A stretch of 64,000 bases of DNA. Origin: Escarpia spicata (taxonomy: Eukaryota; Annelida; Polychaeta; Sabellida; Siboglinidae). Numbering within the stretch: position 1 is the first letter of the stretch; the number at the start of each line of letters is the position of its first letter. Where the stretch lies: the NCBI GenBank assembly GCA_963995525.1, contig OZ023206.1:70629295-70693294 (forward strand), read 5' to 3'. Below the pieces are notes generated by a model. The model did not search any database. It was not told the DNA's origin and was given only the letters and a program-made list of their open reading frames with translations. Positions 39,501-46,289 of the stretch are shown piece by piece. Made by a program: the position numbers and the translations under genes.

Positions 39501-42247
39501 AAGTTTAAATAAGACACATTTGGAATATGTTGTAATAGATACACTAAATAAAATGATTTATGATTTAAGACATACAGAAAGCCTCCTTTTATCATTGTAT
39601 ACTATTTGATACATTGTCATGTATGAGTTCTTACTTTGAGTTTCTTCGACTGTGCAATGATCTCCTCCATCCTCTCCTTCCAACTCTTCACTTTGCCGTC
39701 GGCCTTCAGCTCCGTCTTCCTCGTGAGGAAGCCTCCAAAGTGCTCCTCCCCCACCATCTGGGCTGTGGGCAGATACACACATGGATCACTTACTGCCTCA
39801 CAGACTGGGTCTATAACTGGCTTTACTCATACAGGATGGACAGGTGGATAGAAGTTTGGATAGACAGAGAGAGGGATGGACAAAAGGATGGATAGAGAGA
39901 GAGAGACAAGCTGAAAGATGGATGGACTGACATAAGAATGACATAAAGACAGACAGGTGGAGCGACAGACAGACAGTTGAACGGACAGACAGACTCATAA
40001 CACATCATTATCATGGACAGGCAGACAGATAGACCAATGAATAGGCCGATAGTCAGTCGGTCAGTCGGACCAATGGACAGACGACAGTGAGACAGACAGA
40101 CGGACGACAGACAGACAAATGTACCTCCTATCTGGCCATCTCTCTCCTCGTCTTCACTACAGCTTCCTTCTGGTTCCTCAAACTTCTCAATCTCTGAGAG
40201 AGACTGGCCGTAGTGGGTGAGATCCTCATTGTCATCATTCAACTTGAACAACTCAGATTTCTCGTGGTGCTTCTGTAACAACACAAGCAATCACATTAAG
40301 TATCACCATTATCATAATTATCAGCATAATTATCGTCACCATCATCATCAATCACATCTTTAAATATCATCATTATCATAATTATCATCATAATCACCAT
40401 CATCATCAATCAACCAATATTTTTATTTCCAAAAAATGTGCAAATTTCACAATAACAATATAATAGGGCAACACATCCTATCGTGTATTTAAAAACCAGT
40501 GTTCTGCCTTGGTTGAATTTGCAGGGCGACAATCCCTGATCTTTTTCAGGGATGCCCTGGTACCAAAATGTATGACCTGCCTTTTTACATGACTTGATTA
40601 TGACTTACCGGTAATGCCTGACTTCCTGAATAAAACGAAAGCCGCTCAAATGAGAAGGATGATGCTACTGAATGACAAAAAGTACAAAACTTCTCTACTG
40701 AAAATCTATTCTATGTGTGGTCTCATTTCTGTAAAAGGGGTGTGCGTGTGTGTTGTAGGTAACCCCCCAAATATGTATGACCAACCTTCTATATTTTTAC
40801 GATCAACTTCCCATATTTTTAGAACCAATATCCTATATCTTTAGGACCAACATGTTTTAGGAGTAACAGGACTCGTGCCCACAGTATTGTAGCCACCTGG
40901 CATGCAACATGTACACTATTACAGCATATTCACATAATATAGTAATATAAATTTCACGTACTTTTCGCTCCAGTGTAAACCTTTGTAGCATCTTATCTTC
41001 GGCTGAGAGGTCAGAGTTCACCTCGCCAATGCGCCGGTCAATCAGTTTGTTCGCCTTGCCCCGTTTCTGGTATTCAACAAGTAGTGTCTCCTTGCGCTAA
41101 AAGAAAAGTCAATAATGTTTGTGTATATGAGGAAATGGTTCAACGAAAAATAGTACAAAGAATATGTTTTTTCTTAAGGTTTTTTGTTTGAATCTGAAAT
41201 GAATTGAGGAAATCCAATATAGATGAAACTGGAATGTAATGGCTTCTGATGTTCACAAAGTGATGTGAACTGAGTCACATGTTTTTTTCATGTACTAAAA
41301 TTATGCATGAACTACAAACTATTTCCCAGTGAAATATCACTAAACATCTGATAATGTTGTAATTGGAATGATCTGTTTGTTGTAAATATGGGTTGTGCGA
41401 CAAGTTTAAATAACATTATTTTGAAATTGGTGTGTTTTAACATCTATCTATTGATTTGAATTTGTTTTATAATTGAAACTGATCTTTTGATAATGTCCTT
41501 CAAACACAAAAGGGATTTTCTTCTACATTACATACAAAGATAACAAACATTAGTTTTTTCAAAACACAGATCCATTGCAACTTACATGAAGAAGCATATT
41601 AAGGGGGTAAGACATCTGACTAAATATTGGTCAGCATTTCACATATAATTAATTTTATTCTGCTAGAAACTATCATTATATTTTGTAGACAACTACAGTT
41701 GGTTATTATACAAAGTTGTAATGCTTTCAAGACTGGTGGTATTAGAAGATTTGAGATTATAGGTTGCCAAGGTATCAAGAATATTTAAAATGTTCACTTA
41801 TTTTTTAAAATTTTAACTGATATATACTTAGACTTTTCCATTTCTGCCAGATCTTCTTTAAATGTCTTGCGCCAGGTCTTAGTCGGCCTTCCTCTCCTTC
41901 TGTTTCCACCTTCAGGCACCCACTCCATTGCTACATGTGCTATTCCATCTCTTGATAAAGGTAGGATATGTCCCGCTAGTCTCCGTCGTTGAGACTGAAC
42001 TATGTCCTGCAGGCTATATACACTACCGGTACTGTATTTGTTAAATGGCTGTTAGAACACTCACCTTATTGATAGCTTTAGATCTTGACACGCCTGGCTT
42101 GCCCTTGTCGTACTTGGAAATCTTTCGGCCAAGAACATGATGTTTTTGGCGGTTCACCTTCACCTCAAAAGGATTTGTGCGACCCCCCTGGCCAGACTTT
42201 GACTTAGCCACTTTATCTGACAGTCCGCGCTTCTTTGTCTTTGCCAT
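18752..42247 (-). CDS. NOP14: NOP14 nucleolar protein, complete 22-exon gene
   Basis: NOP14 is a nucleolar protein of the small-subunit processome (U3 snoRNP, 90S pre-ribosome). In other eukaryotes it is needed for early pre-rRNA cleavages that yield 18S rRNA and for 40S assembly. Twenty-two coding exons, each listed separately, total 2631 nt (876 residues plus stop); every intron is GT-AG and every phase agrees. Hallmarks in order: start MAKTKKRGLSD with basic nuclear-localisation-like segments; NPFEVKVNRQKH (residues 26-37); LTHYGQSLSEIEKF; HFGGFLTRK; TEKLDQEWKDI; an acidic region with an Asp run (about 354-372); HHPSLAEGNKEK; SLLFPTSDYKHPIVTP; APFRPVGKT; the conserved C-terminal RLIHKYKREFKGAVREIRKD; and a basic end, ALKRTKSKM. 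The start is chosen because the family's conserved N terminus begins there. Introns hold LINEs, a Tigger transposon, MITEs and minisatellites. No frameshift or stop is seen, so the gene appears functional. Confidence 0.96.
19862..20017 (-). CDS. NOP14: NOP14 exon 21 (residues 792-844)
   Basis: Acceptor CTTGGTATAG, donor GTGAAG, phase 2 at both ends. Encodes the most diagnostic segment of the family, RLIHKYKREFKGAVREIRKD, then NEFLAREKIKEQIE. It is separated from exon 20 by the shortest intron downstream of exon 8 (177 bp). Confidence 0.97.
20195..20316 (-). CDS. NOP14: NOP14 exon 20 (residues 752-792)
   Basis: Acceptor GTGTTTCCATAG, donor GTCAGT, phase 0 in and 2 out. Encodes RRPLTMKKEKPQPLKMFEP, matching the conserved RPL...K.KP.PLK.F.P box. 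Intron 19 upstream contains a LINE on the opposite strand. Confidence 0.95.
20380..21810 (+). mobile_element. LINE reverse transcriptase fragment in NOP14 intron 19
   Basis: Plus-strand frames at 20302-20652, 20729-21121 and 21049-21318 form the C-terminal half of a Jockey/CR1-like reverse transcriptase: VPQGSILGPLLFILYTNDLP, then FAVDTT where FADDTT is expected, then CVNFLGLLIYDKLDWHEHI, and the tail RLRHIRPIS, VWNDISP. At least two frameshifts or stops break it, and the catalytic Asp is replaced by Val. The 3' end is a short accttaccttacctt repeat at about 21787-21810. It is inserted antisense to NOP14. Confidence 0.88.
21952..22096 (-). CDS. NOP14: NOP14 exon 19 (residues 703-751)
   Basis: Acceptor CTGACCGCCAG, donor GTAAAACC, phase 2 in and 0 out. 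Encodes VCCVWQSLKLVDRFSELY and CAEIFAPVRHRC. An earlier acceptor in the same open frame (after TTTTTCAG, near 22180) would not keep phase. Confidence 0.92.
22624..22710 (-). CDS. NOP14: NOP14 exon 18 (residues 674-703)
   Basis: Acceptor TTGTTTTTTCAG, donor GTAAGTTCC, phase 2 at both ends. Encodes NIKVAPLKLSVLFSNKGDAV and YLRSDEM. This is the least conserved part of the protein; the call rests mainly on strong splice sites and exact phase fit on both sides. Confidence 0.88.
23028..23528. mobile_element. MITE-like element carrying a 37-bp minisatellite
   Basis: The left end (taacccgggctaaa) and right end (ttagcctgggtta) are inverted repeats of each other with few mismatches, enclosing about 500 bp. 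The left end also forms a hairpin by itself (stem 23028-23039 with 23043-23054). Between the ends lies the tandem array at 23149-23450. It sits in NOP14 intron 17. The superfamily is unknown. Confidence 0.5.
23149..23450. repeat. 37-bp minisatellite, about 8 copies
   Basis: Nearly identical copies of a 37-bp unit containing gcctacgtcacaatcagtga and gacaactcaggctatct. They differ at one or two positions, so expansion was recent. It lies inside the TIR-bounded element at 23028-23528. Confidence 0.95.
23908..23983 (-). CDS. NOP14: NOP14 exon 17 (residues 649-674)
   Basis: Acceptor TTTCTTCCTGTGAGCAG, donor GTACGTC, phase 1 in and 2 out. Encodes VEVVIAPFRPVGKTVDLL, matching the conserved HPFR..GK..(E/D)LL block. 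Confidence 0.94.
24505..24575. repeat. GT/GCGT microsatellite
   Basis: Short (TG)n followed by (CGTG)n and tgca units in NOP14 intron 16. Open frames across it are artefacts. Confidence 0.85.
24671..24773. mobile_element. 103-bp pogo/Tc1-like MITE with TA target sites
   Basis: The ends are inverted repeats (cagtcgaacc at the left, ggttccactg at the right) flanked by TA on both sides. The interior has taatacagccacct and aaggtcaa. Related degraded copies lie at about 25880-26016 and 52511-52692. It is non-coding and depends on a pogo/mariner-type transposase elsewhere. Confidence 0.65.
24981..25071 (-). CDS. NOP14: NOP14 exon 16 (residues 619-649)
   Basis: Acceptor CATATTTTGCAG, donor GTAAGCCT, phase 0 in and 1 out. 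Encodes YVSLSKRYVPEVVNFLSG and LFMASSKDPKK, aligning with the family's helical repeat region. Confidence 0.95.
25522..25584 (-). CDS. NOP14: NOP14 exon 15 (residues 598-618)
   Basis: A 63-nt exon with acceptor CTCTGTTCTAG and donor GTAGGT, phase 0. Encodes CCVTSPLEVSTGLF and VCTLFLE, aligning with the family's GLFVCCLFLEY segment once joined to exon 16. Confidence 0.93.
25880..26016. mobile_element. Degraded MITE, same family as 24671-24773
   Basis: Shares taatacagccaccc, gtcccaaattat and the right end gaggttccactg. The left end is worn. It lies in NOP14 intron 14, just downstream (in gene direction) of exon 14. Confidence 0.5.
26091..26192 (-). CDS. NOP14: NOP14 exon 14 (residues 564-597)
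   Basis: Acceptor TTTGACCTTCAG, donor GTAAGTTT, phase 0. Encodes LVSLLFPTSDYKHPIVTP followed by SQLLTQ, a nearly invariant family block. Confidence 0.96.
26915..27139 (-). CDS. NOP14: NOP14 exon 13 (residues 489-563)
   Basis: Acceptor TTGTCCTTCAG, donor GTGAGT next to a run of C on the plus strand, phase 0 at both ends. The largest coding exon: ELFDHLVHYYGML, RLMDRLVKPLYELVQLSP. It forms part of the helical central domain. Confidence 0.95.
27307..28880 (-). mobile_element. DNA transposon with perfect 25-bp terminal inverted repeats
   Basis: Left end ccgtaaatcctgtatttgta(gccgc) at 27307-27331 and its exact reverse complement at 28856-28880 enclose 1574 bp in NOP14 intron 12. Internal copies of ggtgcggctttaaat near both ends are subterminal repeats. 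On the minus strand the sequences NESDFDGF (stop at about 27620) and NESDFEGF (about 27790) are two copies of an acidic C-terminal motif that I associate with pogo/CENP-B-type transposases, but the catalytic domain is gone. Target duplication is unclear, so the superfamily is left open. Confidence 0.65.
28890..29000. repeat. Dispersed repeat fragment related to 31225-31370
   Basis: Shares gagcaccctcag.gccagca, tcggctctgaatgag and cctcataagaccatcacatt with 31225-31370. Probably fragments of one non-autonomous element. No ends could be set. Confidence 0.4.
29080..29330 (+). mobile_element. Short CR1/L2-like LINE fragment
   Basis: A plus-strand frame reads LHWLPLKRRIKFKICL, RNGMAPLYQVNLLKRH and SWSVSATDPF, the C-terminal block found just after the reverse transcriptase in many CR1-type LINEs (LHWLPV..RI.FKI). 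Only about 250 bp remain, in NOP14 intron 12. Confidence 0.75.
29439..29569 (-). CDS. NOP14: NOP14 exon 12 (residues 445-488)
   Basis: Acceptor CTGTCCACTCTAG, donor GTCAGT, phase 1 in and 0 out. Encodes APTSLGDLCALL and the diagnostic ERLRKCHHPSLAEGNKEK, one of the best conserved blocks in the family. Confidence 0.96.
29983..30037 (-). CDS. NOP14: NOP14 exon 11 (residues 427-445)
   Basis: A 55-nt micro-exon with acceptor TTTTTTATAG and donor GTATGATG, phase 0 in and 1 out. Encodes KKKVIMEEARKELPYTFK, matching the conserved ELPYTF motif. Confidence 0.94.
30576..30793 (-). CDS. NOP14: NOP14 exon 10 (residues 354-426), acidic exon
   Basis: Acceptor TTTCTTTCCTAG, donor GTGAGG, phase 1 in and 0 out. 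Begins with about 18 codons that are nearly all Asp (GAT-rich, a coding trinucleotide repeat), continues with further Asp/Glu clusters and KKKTKKKV, then FKAMLL. It carries most of the protein's acidic low-complexity domain. Confidence 0.94.
30845..31205. repeat. 20-bp minisatellite in NOP14 intron 9
   Basis: About 15 copies of acacactcacatgaacacat with few changes, flanked by looser CA-rich sequence. It lies a short distance upstream (in gene direction) of the acidic exon 10. Confidence 0.92.
31225..31370. repeat. Dispersed repeat fragment related to 28890-29000
   Basis: Shares accaccctcagtgccagcat and gagacctcataagaccatta with the sequence at 28890-29000. No coding content. Confidence 0.4.
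32039..32157 (-). CDS. NOP14: NOP14 exon 9 (residues 314-354)
   Basis: Acceptor AATTTGCAG, donor GTGAGATG, phase 2 in and 1 out. Encodes FQLEGDTKRFHLSYKDG, continuing the DDGF box, then an acidic GSESEAESSGE tail that leads into the Asp run of exon 10. Confidence 0.94.
32696..32790 (-). CDS. NOP14: NOP14 exon 8 (residues 283-314)
   Basis: Acceptor CTTGTTGTAG, donor GTAAGG, phase 0 in and 2 out. Encodes DRMRRMRG, a run of five Glu, and SVEDLDDG, equivalent to the conserved DLNDGF box once joined to exon 9. Confidence 0.94.
32800..34260. other. NOP14 intron 7, left part, no gene
   Basis: AT-rich intron. Sequence at 33263-33310 (gggccaagaagccc, gtcctttggactaata) and at 33718-33760 (gatggtgatagtccgtttga) resembles the terminal part of the element at 34265-34730, so older copies of it are likely here. 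Nothing coding was recognised. Confidence 0.4.
34265..34730 (+). mobile_element. Non-autonomous repeat with internal duplication and terminal hairpin
   Basis: Two imperfect copies of a roughly 105-bp block (cccttagaatgattcaatca ... aaagttactgaacagttttt) start at about 34278 and 34529. The right end, gatggcaatagtcc ... ggactaaaaa, folds into a stem (34695-34707 with 34713-34725, two mismatches) with a cttcg loop. This end resembles a repeat terminus (gatggcaatagctc..ttcgg..gagctaaaaa) that I recall from many marine invertebrate genomes. No protein is encoded. It lies in intron 7 of NOP14. Confidence 0.5.
35008..35076 (-). CDS. NOP14: NOP14 exon 7 (residues 260-282)
   Basis: Acceptor TATTTTCAG and near-perfect donor GTAAGTAAG, phase 0 at both ends. 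Encodes ATDRLKTEEEIAKDEMERLD, the charged helical segment after FEMKA. The 3.1-kb intron 6 before it contains the Tigger transposon. Confidence 0.95.
35336..37832 (-). mobile_element. Tigger/pogo DNA transposon, nearly full length
   Basis: About 2.5 kb in NOP14 intron 6. The left end (cagtcgcccctcgttataacg) and right end (reverse complement cggtcgctctcc..attataacg) are imperfect terminal inverted repeats, flanked by TA (35334-35335 and 37833-37834). It landed in a short tandem repeat (gtaattagaaacacagtaatcagtaacatg), which now lies on both sides. It encodes a damaged transposase on the minus strand. Confidence 0.88.
36125..37247 (-). pseudogene. Tigger/pogo-type DDE transposase, frameshifted
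   Basis: The first frame (37247-36531, 238 codons) has a CENP-B-like DNA-binding region (STFRGWLKEDVKVREF; MVNWFAQERQTGLPISGP) and the start of the DDE domain (QIYNADETGLYFKMLPDRTL). It then shifts: DTTTFSGSAQTKYVPL follows in the frame at 36386-36682, and the conserved C-terminal part (SPAEGVAALEIGHRWIEGRD, RKQRKVTDFL) is in a third frame to about 36125. The later catalytic Asp/Glu positions fall in a deleted or shifted part. It does not encode an active enzyme as it stands. Confidence 0.85.
38193..38279 (-). CDS. NOP14: NOP14 exon 6 (residues 231-259)
   Basis: Acceptor GTGTTGCAG, donor GTAATG, phase 0 at both ends. Encodes KDTPEEYKKADDYDIAVREL and FEMKAK, the conserved YD.AVREL.FEMKA block of the family. 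Confidence 0.95.
38981..39076 (-). CDS. NOP14: NOP14 exon 5 (residues 199-230)
   Basis: Acceptor TTTCCCTTCAG; donor GTTTGATT, a weak match to consensus. Phase 0 at both ends. Encodes YERQHEKEQTQEMTEKLDQ and the conserved EWKDIRLSM. A damaged copy lies at 51660-51746, also followed by a weak GTTTTA donor. Confidence 0.94.
39309..39485. repeat. 35-bp minisatellite, 5 copies, in NOP14 intron 4
   Basis: Five near-identical copies of a 35-bp unit (catgtaaacaaactgtgtcc, tcccgagacatttat); variants are c/t in cccgag/cctgag and catg/tatg/aatg. Confidence 0.93.
39635..39762 (-). CDS. NOP14: NOP14 exon 4 (residues 156-198)
   Basis: Acceptor CTGCCCACAG, donor GTAAGAA, phase 1 in and 0 out. Encodes QMVGEEHFGGFLTRK and KSWKERMEEIIAQSKKLK. 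A damaged copy of this exon with its flanks is found at 52735-52839. Confidence 0.95.
39830..40115. repeat. GACA/GGAT-rich tract in NOP14 intron 3
   Basis: Imperfect tetranucleotide repeats (gaca, gata, ggat) ending 10 bases before the exon 3 donor. The related tract at 53000-53280 belongs to the duplicated segment. Confidence 0.85.
40125..40272 (-). CDS. NOP14: NOP14 exon 3 (residues 107-156)
   Basis: Acceptor TTGTTACAG, donor GTACAT, ending in phase 1. Encodes KHHEKSELFKLND, the conserved LTHYGQSLSEIEKF, and an acidic CSEDEERD stretch. The donor abuts the GACA-rich tract of intron 3. Confidence 0.95.
40290..40410. repeat. ATC-rich simple repeat in NOP14 intron 2
   Basis: Two runs of cat/atc triplets (about 40303-40352 and 40363-40407) repeated around cacatctttaaat. 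No coding content. Confidence 0.7.
40962..41096 (-). CDS. NOP14: NOP14 exon 2 (residues 62-106)
   Basis: Flanked by acceptor CTTTTCTTTTAG and donor GTACGTG, phase 0 at both ends. Encodes RKETLLVEYQKRGKANK, DRRIGE and MLQRFTLERK, matching the family segment after the N-terminal box. Confidence 0.95.
42065..42247 (-). CDS. NOP14: NOP14 exon 1 (residues 1-61)
   Basis: Starts at the ATG (42245-42247), which encodes MAKTKKRGLSD, rich in Lys and Arg, and includes the family signature NPFEVKVNRQKHHVLGRK. Donor GTGAGT follows AINK in phase 0. An acceptor-like site (TTTTGTTGAGCAG), about 35 bases upstream of the ATG, suggests a separate 5' UTR exon. Confidence 0.96.
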
Positions 42248-42722
42248 ATCACTTGATCAAAGTAGGCAACAATCTCTGCTCAACAAAAGATTGATTACAC
42301 TAATTTACAGTAATATTAGTATGCAGGCAGCTCAAATTTGTCTAATTATCTACTTTTCCAACTGACTAGCAGAAACACTGAAACAGGAATTCATTTGTCT
42401 GTATAGTAAATCACATGTTCTGTCACTTCAGTGGAAAAACTAACATTCAAAACTTTCTGTTATCTGGTTTGTTTCAGCTTTCACTGAAACTGTTGGCACA
42501 CAAACAACCGTGATGTCAAGCCTTTGCATTGTAACTGTCAGCAAATCCTGCATGTGCCATTTTAAAATGGGCCCAAGTGATGCCTTTGAAAACTTTAAGA
42601 ATATACATTAATGTTGTTGTCAAAAAATTTACGAAAAAAACGGGACTTCCTTTTAAGCTAAAACAATATGGCAAGTGGTCAATAGATTCTTTGTTTTACA
42701 TATGTTTAATACATAATCAGAA

Positions 42723-42835
42723 TAGCGGGGTGCGGTGGCTGAGTGGTTAGAGTAGCATTACCACAGCGGCCGCCGCAGCTGTAGGATCTGGCCAGTTCTG
42801 ATGCTAAACTATGAAAGGCCACTAGTCACACAGCC
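42723..42835 (+). mobile_element. SINE-like tRNA-derived head
   Basis: ggtgcggtggctgagtggtt has a perfect Pol III A-box (tggctgagtgg) at about 42731; a weak B-box-like agttctgatgc follows about 60 bases later. No acceptor-stem pairing was seen, so this is more likely a SINE head than a working tRNA gene. It is upstream of the NOP14 ATG. Confidence 0.4.
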
Positions 42836-43001
42836 CTTACATCATTCAGTCCATGTTAAATAATTCACATTTAATATCACTGGAATGACAAGATAATGTC
42901 CTTTACAATGGTATAAAGTTTTTATAAAGTATTCCTTTATTTGACGAATTTATCGTTTGTGATTTAGCGATGATGTGCACCAAAAATGTCATGATTTAAT
43001 T

Positions 43002-43632
43002 CAGTGTTCCCCCTGGGTAAAATCATGGGCAAGGTGGTAGGGGAGGGGTATGCGAGCGCTGCAGACGGTCTGCTCCCCCGTAGATTTTTTTAAACTAGCT
43101 ATAAAATGGTGCATTCTGAGATACGTTTTAACCTTTACTATTGAATATAGAGGGGAAGATATAAAACAACAACAACAAAACAACGACAAGTGACGTAGTG
43201 CCATCCGCCTGTAAGGTTTTCACTCCCACCACCGTCGTAAACCAAAACGCAAGTTACCGTTTGGGCGCCATTTTACATGACTGTCTAGATTTCTAGTATG
43301 TCGAAACTCCGCAAGGTGTCACCATTGGAGACACTGGGGATCGCGCAAGAATATTCCGTGATCGGACAACTGTCAAGTGATATCTTTCACGTTGTCCAAT
43401 GGAGTTAAATTCTAACTGCTCTGAGCAACGTTAAGACGACTAAACGATGTTGCTACAAATCTGTGATTTTGCAGGAATATAAGTGACTTTGTGATGTCAT
43501 TTCATGCTGCTCGCTGACTATATCGCGAAAGAATGAAAAAAATGGGCGAATAACATAGCTATGAGGCGGCAATTTCGGCATATTTTGGGCGATGCGGCCC
43601 GCCTCGCTTGTTATATACCAGGGGAAACAATG
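43002..43632. mobile_element. hAT-like non-autonomous element, 631 bp
   Basis: The left end cagtgttccccctgg and the right end ccaggggaaacaatg are inverted repeats with 13 of 15 positions matching; CAGTGTTCCC is typical of hAT termini. The flanks (atttaatt / taattaaa) do not give a clean 8-bp duplication. The interior contains gccattttacatgac and no open frame of note. It lies in the presumed first intron of NOP14. Confidence 0.6.
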
Positions 43633-43759
43633 TAATTAAATTTGTTTAAGGGCCTACAACCCACTGATGTTTTGATCAACCAGAAAAAAGTGGCAGCTCC
43701 ATCAACAACCAAGGACTCACTAATCATGATCTAAACTGAAGAGTAGGGGAAGTATCAGC

Positions 43760-44300
43760 AGCCGTCAACCAGCTGAGGAAAATGTTGAACAAGAAATTTA
43801 CCTTGAAATCTAAACCCATTTTTATAACTCAAATGTTATACCAACCCTCTTATATGGATGTGAAACATAGCAACTAAAAACAAGCCAAGAAAACAAAATT
43901 GATGCATTCGACACTATATGCCTGCGAAAGATCTTGGGTATACACTGGGGTGACCATGTGACGAACATAGATGTCCGGATACGATCAGGACAACCTCTGG
44001 CATCATCTACTATCTACAGAAGACGAATGAGCTGTCTCGGCCATATCATGAGGCTCTCATCTACTAGACCTGCCCAACAAGCGCTATGATGGATACCAGC
44101 TGGCCAGAGAAAGAGGGGTCGACAAAAAATTAACTGGCACCAACCAATCGACCGCGACATACAGGCACAGCTAATCAACAAAAGTTGGAGCGACTTCAGA
44201 ACACTAGCAAGCGACAGATCTAGATGGTGTGCTTTGACTGCCTCATGTGTCTCTAGACGCGGGAGCCGATAAGACTAAGTGGTCGACTAAGTAAGTAAGC
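43760..44300 (+). mobile_element. LINE 3' fragment
   Basis: Plus-strand frames read KIDAFDTICLRKILGIHWGD, VTNIDVRIRSGQPL, STIYRRRMSCLGHIMRL, KRGRQKINW and DRSRWCALT. This is the conserved C-terminal end of an endonuclease/reverse-transcriptase LINE. It ends in a short (taag)n tail (about 44278-44299). The reverse transcriptase core is absent. Confidence 0.82.
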
Positions 44301-44696
44301 CTACCACACTCTTCCCCGTCTATGCCAGGGTAAATAAAAAATCCTGCATACTGTGACATAGCCATAGCATAGCCATAGGCAGCCTGGCCCTAGGGCCTAG
44401 GGAAATGGAAAAAAGTATGTCGTATTCACTCACGGCAGAATCATCAAAAAAATTATGTTAGTCGTCTTGCCGTCTAGTTTAAATAAATTTAATGTTTAAT
44501 GGAATAACTCAATAAGAACATGCAACGGTAAAATGCATACATTACTATAATAAATAGTATCATTACGATTAGCACTGGATTATCGCCCAAATCTGTAGAC
44601 TATAAGAATACTGATACAATTACTTACCCATAACCTTTACCCAAAAATACAATGTTAAATTCCTTAGACAGTTAAACATACTGACTTCCTACATAC

Positions 44697-44795
44697 CGCT
44701 ACAACTGGTGCGATGTCGTTTTACGGTCTGTTGTCAATGCATTAATCGTGGACACATGCTGTTAACTGCATGGATGTCGCCATCTTGGTTTACTT
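44697..44795 (-). promoter_or_regulatory. Possible NOP14 first exon/promoter with YY1-like motif
   Basis: On the minus strand AAGATGGCGAC (44776-44786) matches the YY1 motif common at starts of housekeeping genes. About 80 bases further a donor (TAGCG then GTATGT) ends a possible 5' UTR exon at 44697. It could splice to the acceptor TTGAGCAG about 35 bases before the NOP14 ATG. This would place three repeats in the first intron. The link is inferred. Confidence 0.35.
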
Positions 44796-44952
44796 AGAGG
44801 CTATAAAAATAATAGTATAGGAGATCTGCGCGATCAAAATTAAATTACTTAGAAATATTTTAGCAGTTAATTTAATATGATATTCACTGATACTATGGCT
44901 GTACAGATATATATTTGCTCATGACTAGTTATGTTTTGTCTACTGCTTTGTA

Positions 44953-45010
44953 GCCTCGATTATCCAGGCGCCGTGAGGTGGCAGCACTTATGCGCACCTC
45001 GCCAAAGGTC
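44953..45010. repeat. Dispersed repeat, copy 1 of 3
   Basis: cctcgattatccaggcgccg followed by tgaggtggcagcac matches sequences at 60429-60470 and 60775-60820. The family is unknown. Confidence 0.5.
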
Positions 45011-45011
45011 A

Positions 45012-45171
45012 GGGGCCGGTTTCATCAAGCGTCTAAGAACGTTTTTAACGCTAATTTGATTGTCTTAGTAAATTACGTGATTTTTTAATACAAGTGAACA
45101 TAGGAGTTTACAGTAATAATGTGACGCTAAGTAACTGTGTAACTTTAAGTACACTTCATGAAACCCGCCCC
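45012..45171. mobile_element. 160-bp MITE
   Basis: The ends ggggccggtttcatcaag and cttcatgaaacccgcccc are inverted repeats with two mismatches. The interior is AT-rich and non-coding. It splits or abuts a dispersed repeat (cctcgattatccaggcgccg) at 44953-45010. Confidence 0.65.
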
Positions 45172-45184
45172 GGGTATAAATACA

Positions 45185-46130
45185 AGACGATTGTCTGTTA
45201 ATATAGTTATACAGACCCGTCCAAACACAGACGGAGCAGTTGGCCTTTCAAACCGATTTAAACGCTCTCAATAAATGGGGAAAAGATTAGGGTTTGCACT
45301 TTAATGCAACAGAGTGCAATACAATGCGAATCGTCAGAACTCCAAATTCAAAATTAATACAGTATCTAGATCATACTCACTTGGCAATCATATACTAAAA
45401 ACAAGTTGACACAGCCACAGCACAGGGAAATATCTTGGAGTAATAGTCACAGACAACATATCCTGGTCAACACATCTCCCAAACTTGCTACAAAGCCAAT
45501 GCAGGTCCTAAAAGAAAGAGCTTAGCCTTATATTACCCTTGTTCGCCCCATTCTAGAATACGGCTGCACAGTATGGGATCCACACTTACAAAAAGACAAA
45601 CACACTCGAGAAATTACAAAGAAGAGCAGCCCACTTCGTAAAAGGCGACTACGATTACAATAGCAGCGTAACAAATATTATAAACGATTTAGGTTGGTCA
45701 AATCTCGAAGAGAGAAGGAACTTCCGAATTTATTACTTATGTTATGTTCAAAATCATCCACAGGCACAACCAAATTGCTGTCCCGTCCAGAAACATTTTA
45801 GTACCTGCAGACAGACGCACACGCTCAAATCACCCTTACAAACATAAACACATCAGAGTCAACACTGAAGAATATATACAAACTCATTTTTCCCCGCACG
45901 TTATAATTGTATGGCATATCCTAGAAGCGTCATTAGTTAGTGCAAAGGACGCCGCACAATTTAAGGAACTGCTAAAGCCTAAGCAGTGCGCAATGCTCAT
46001 AGATCAACCAACATCATTGGCGCGATACCCAGCTGGGATCTGCCGATTATTAAACAGAAACAGAAGACGGTCCGGCGCGCGCTATTCATATCGTTCCAAA
46101 AAAGTACGCCAATGAAGCCATTAGTCCGCC
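45185..46130 (+). mobile_element. CR1/Jockey-like LINE fragment
   Basis: Plus-strand frames, with several shifts, encode the C-terminal half of a reverse transcriptase: NTMRIVRTPNSK, YLGVIVTDNISWSTH, LVRPILEYGCTVWDPHL, KLQRRAAHFVKGDYDYNSS and INDLGWSNLEERRNFRI. The catalytic FADD box lies upstream of the surviving part. A dead, 5'-truncated copy. Confidence 0.85.
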
Positions 46131-46289
46131 ATTCTGGTGGCACGCACTGACGCACGTGCTAGCCTCTCAAATGGCGGACAAAAATTCTCCTTGTAGACTG
46201 TCATGATCTCGCTCAGTGACGCCTGCTATCTAATTATTTTATATAGGCTCCTTGCTCCTCACTTAGCCTAAGGCCTTGACAAAATTGCG

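Noticed and set aside
42723..42800. tRNA-Leu/Ser-like gene
   Set aside because: Good A-box but weak B-box and no cloverleaf closing stem; treated as a SINE head.
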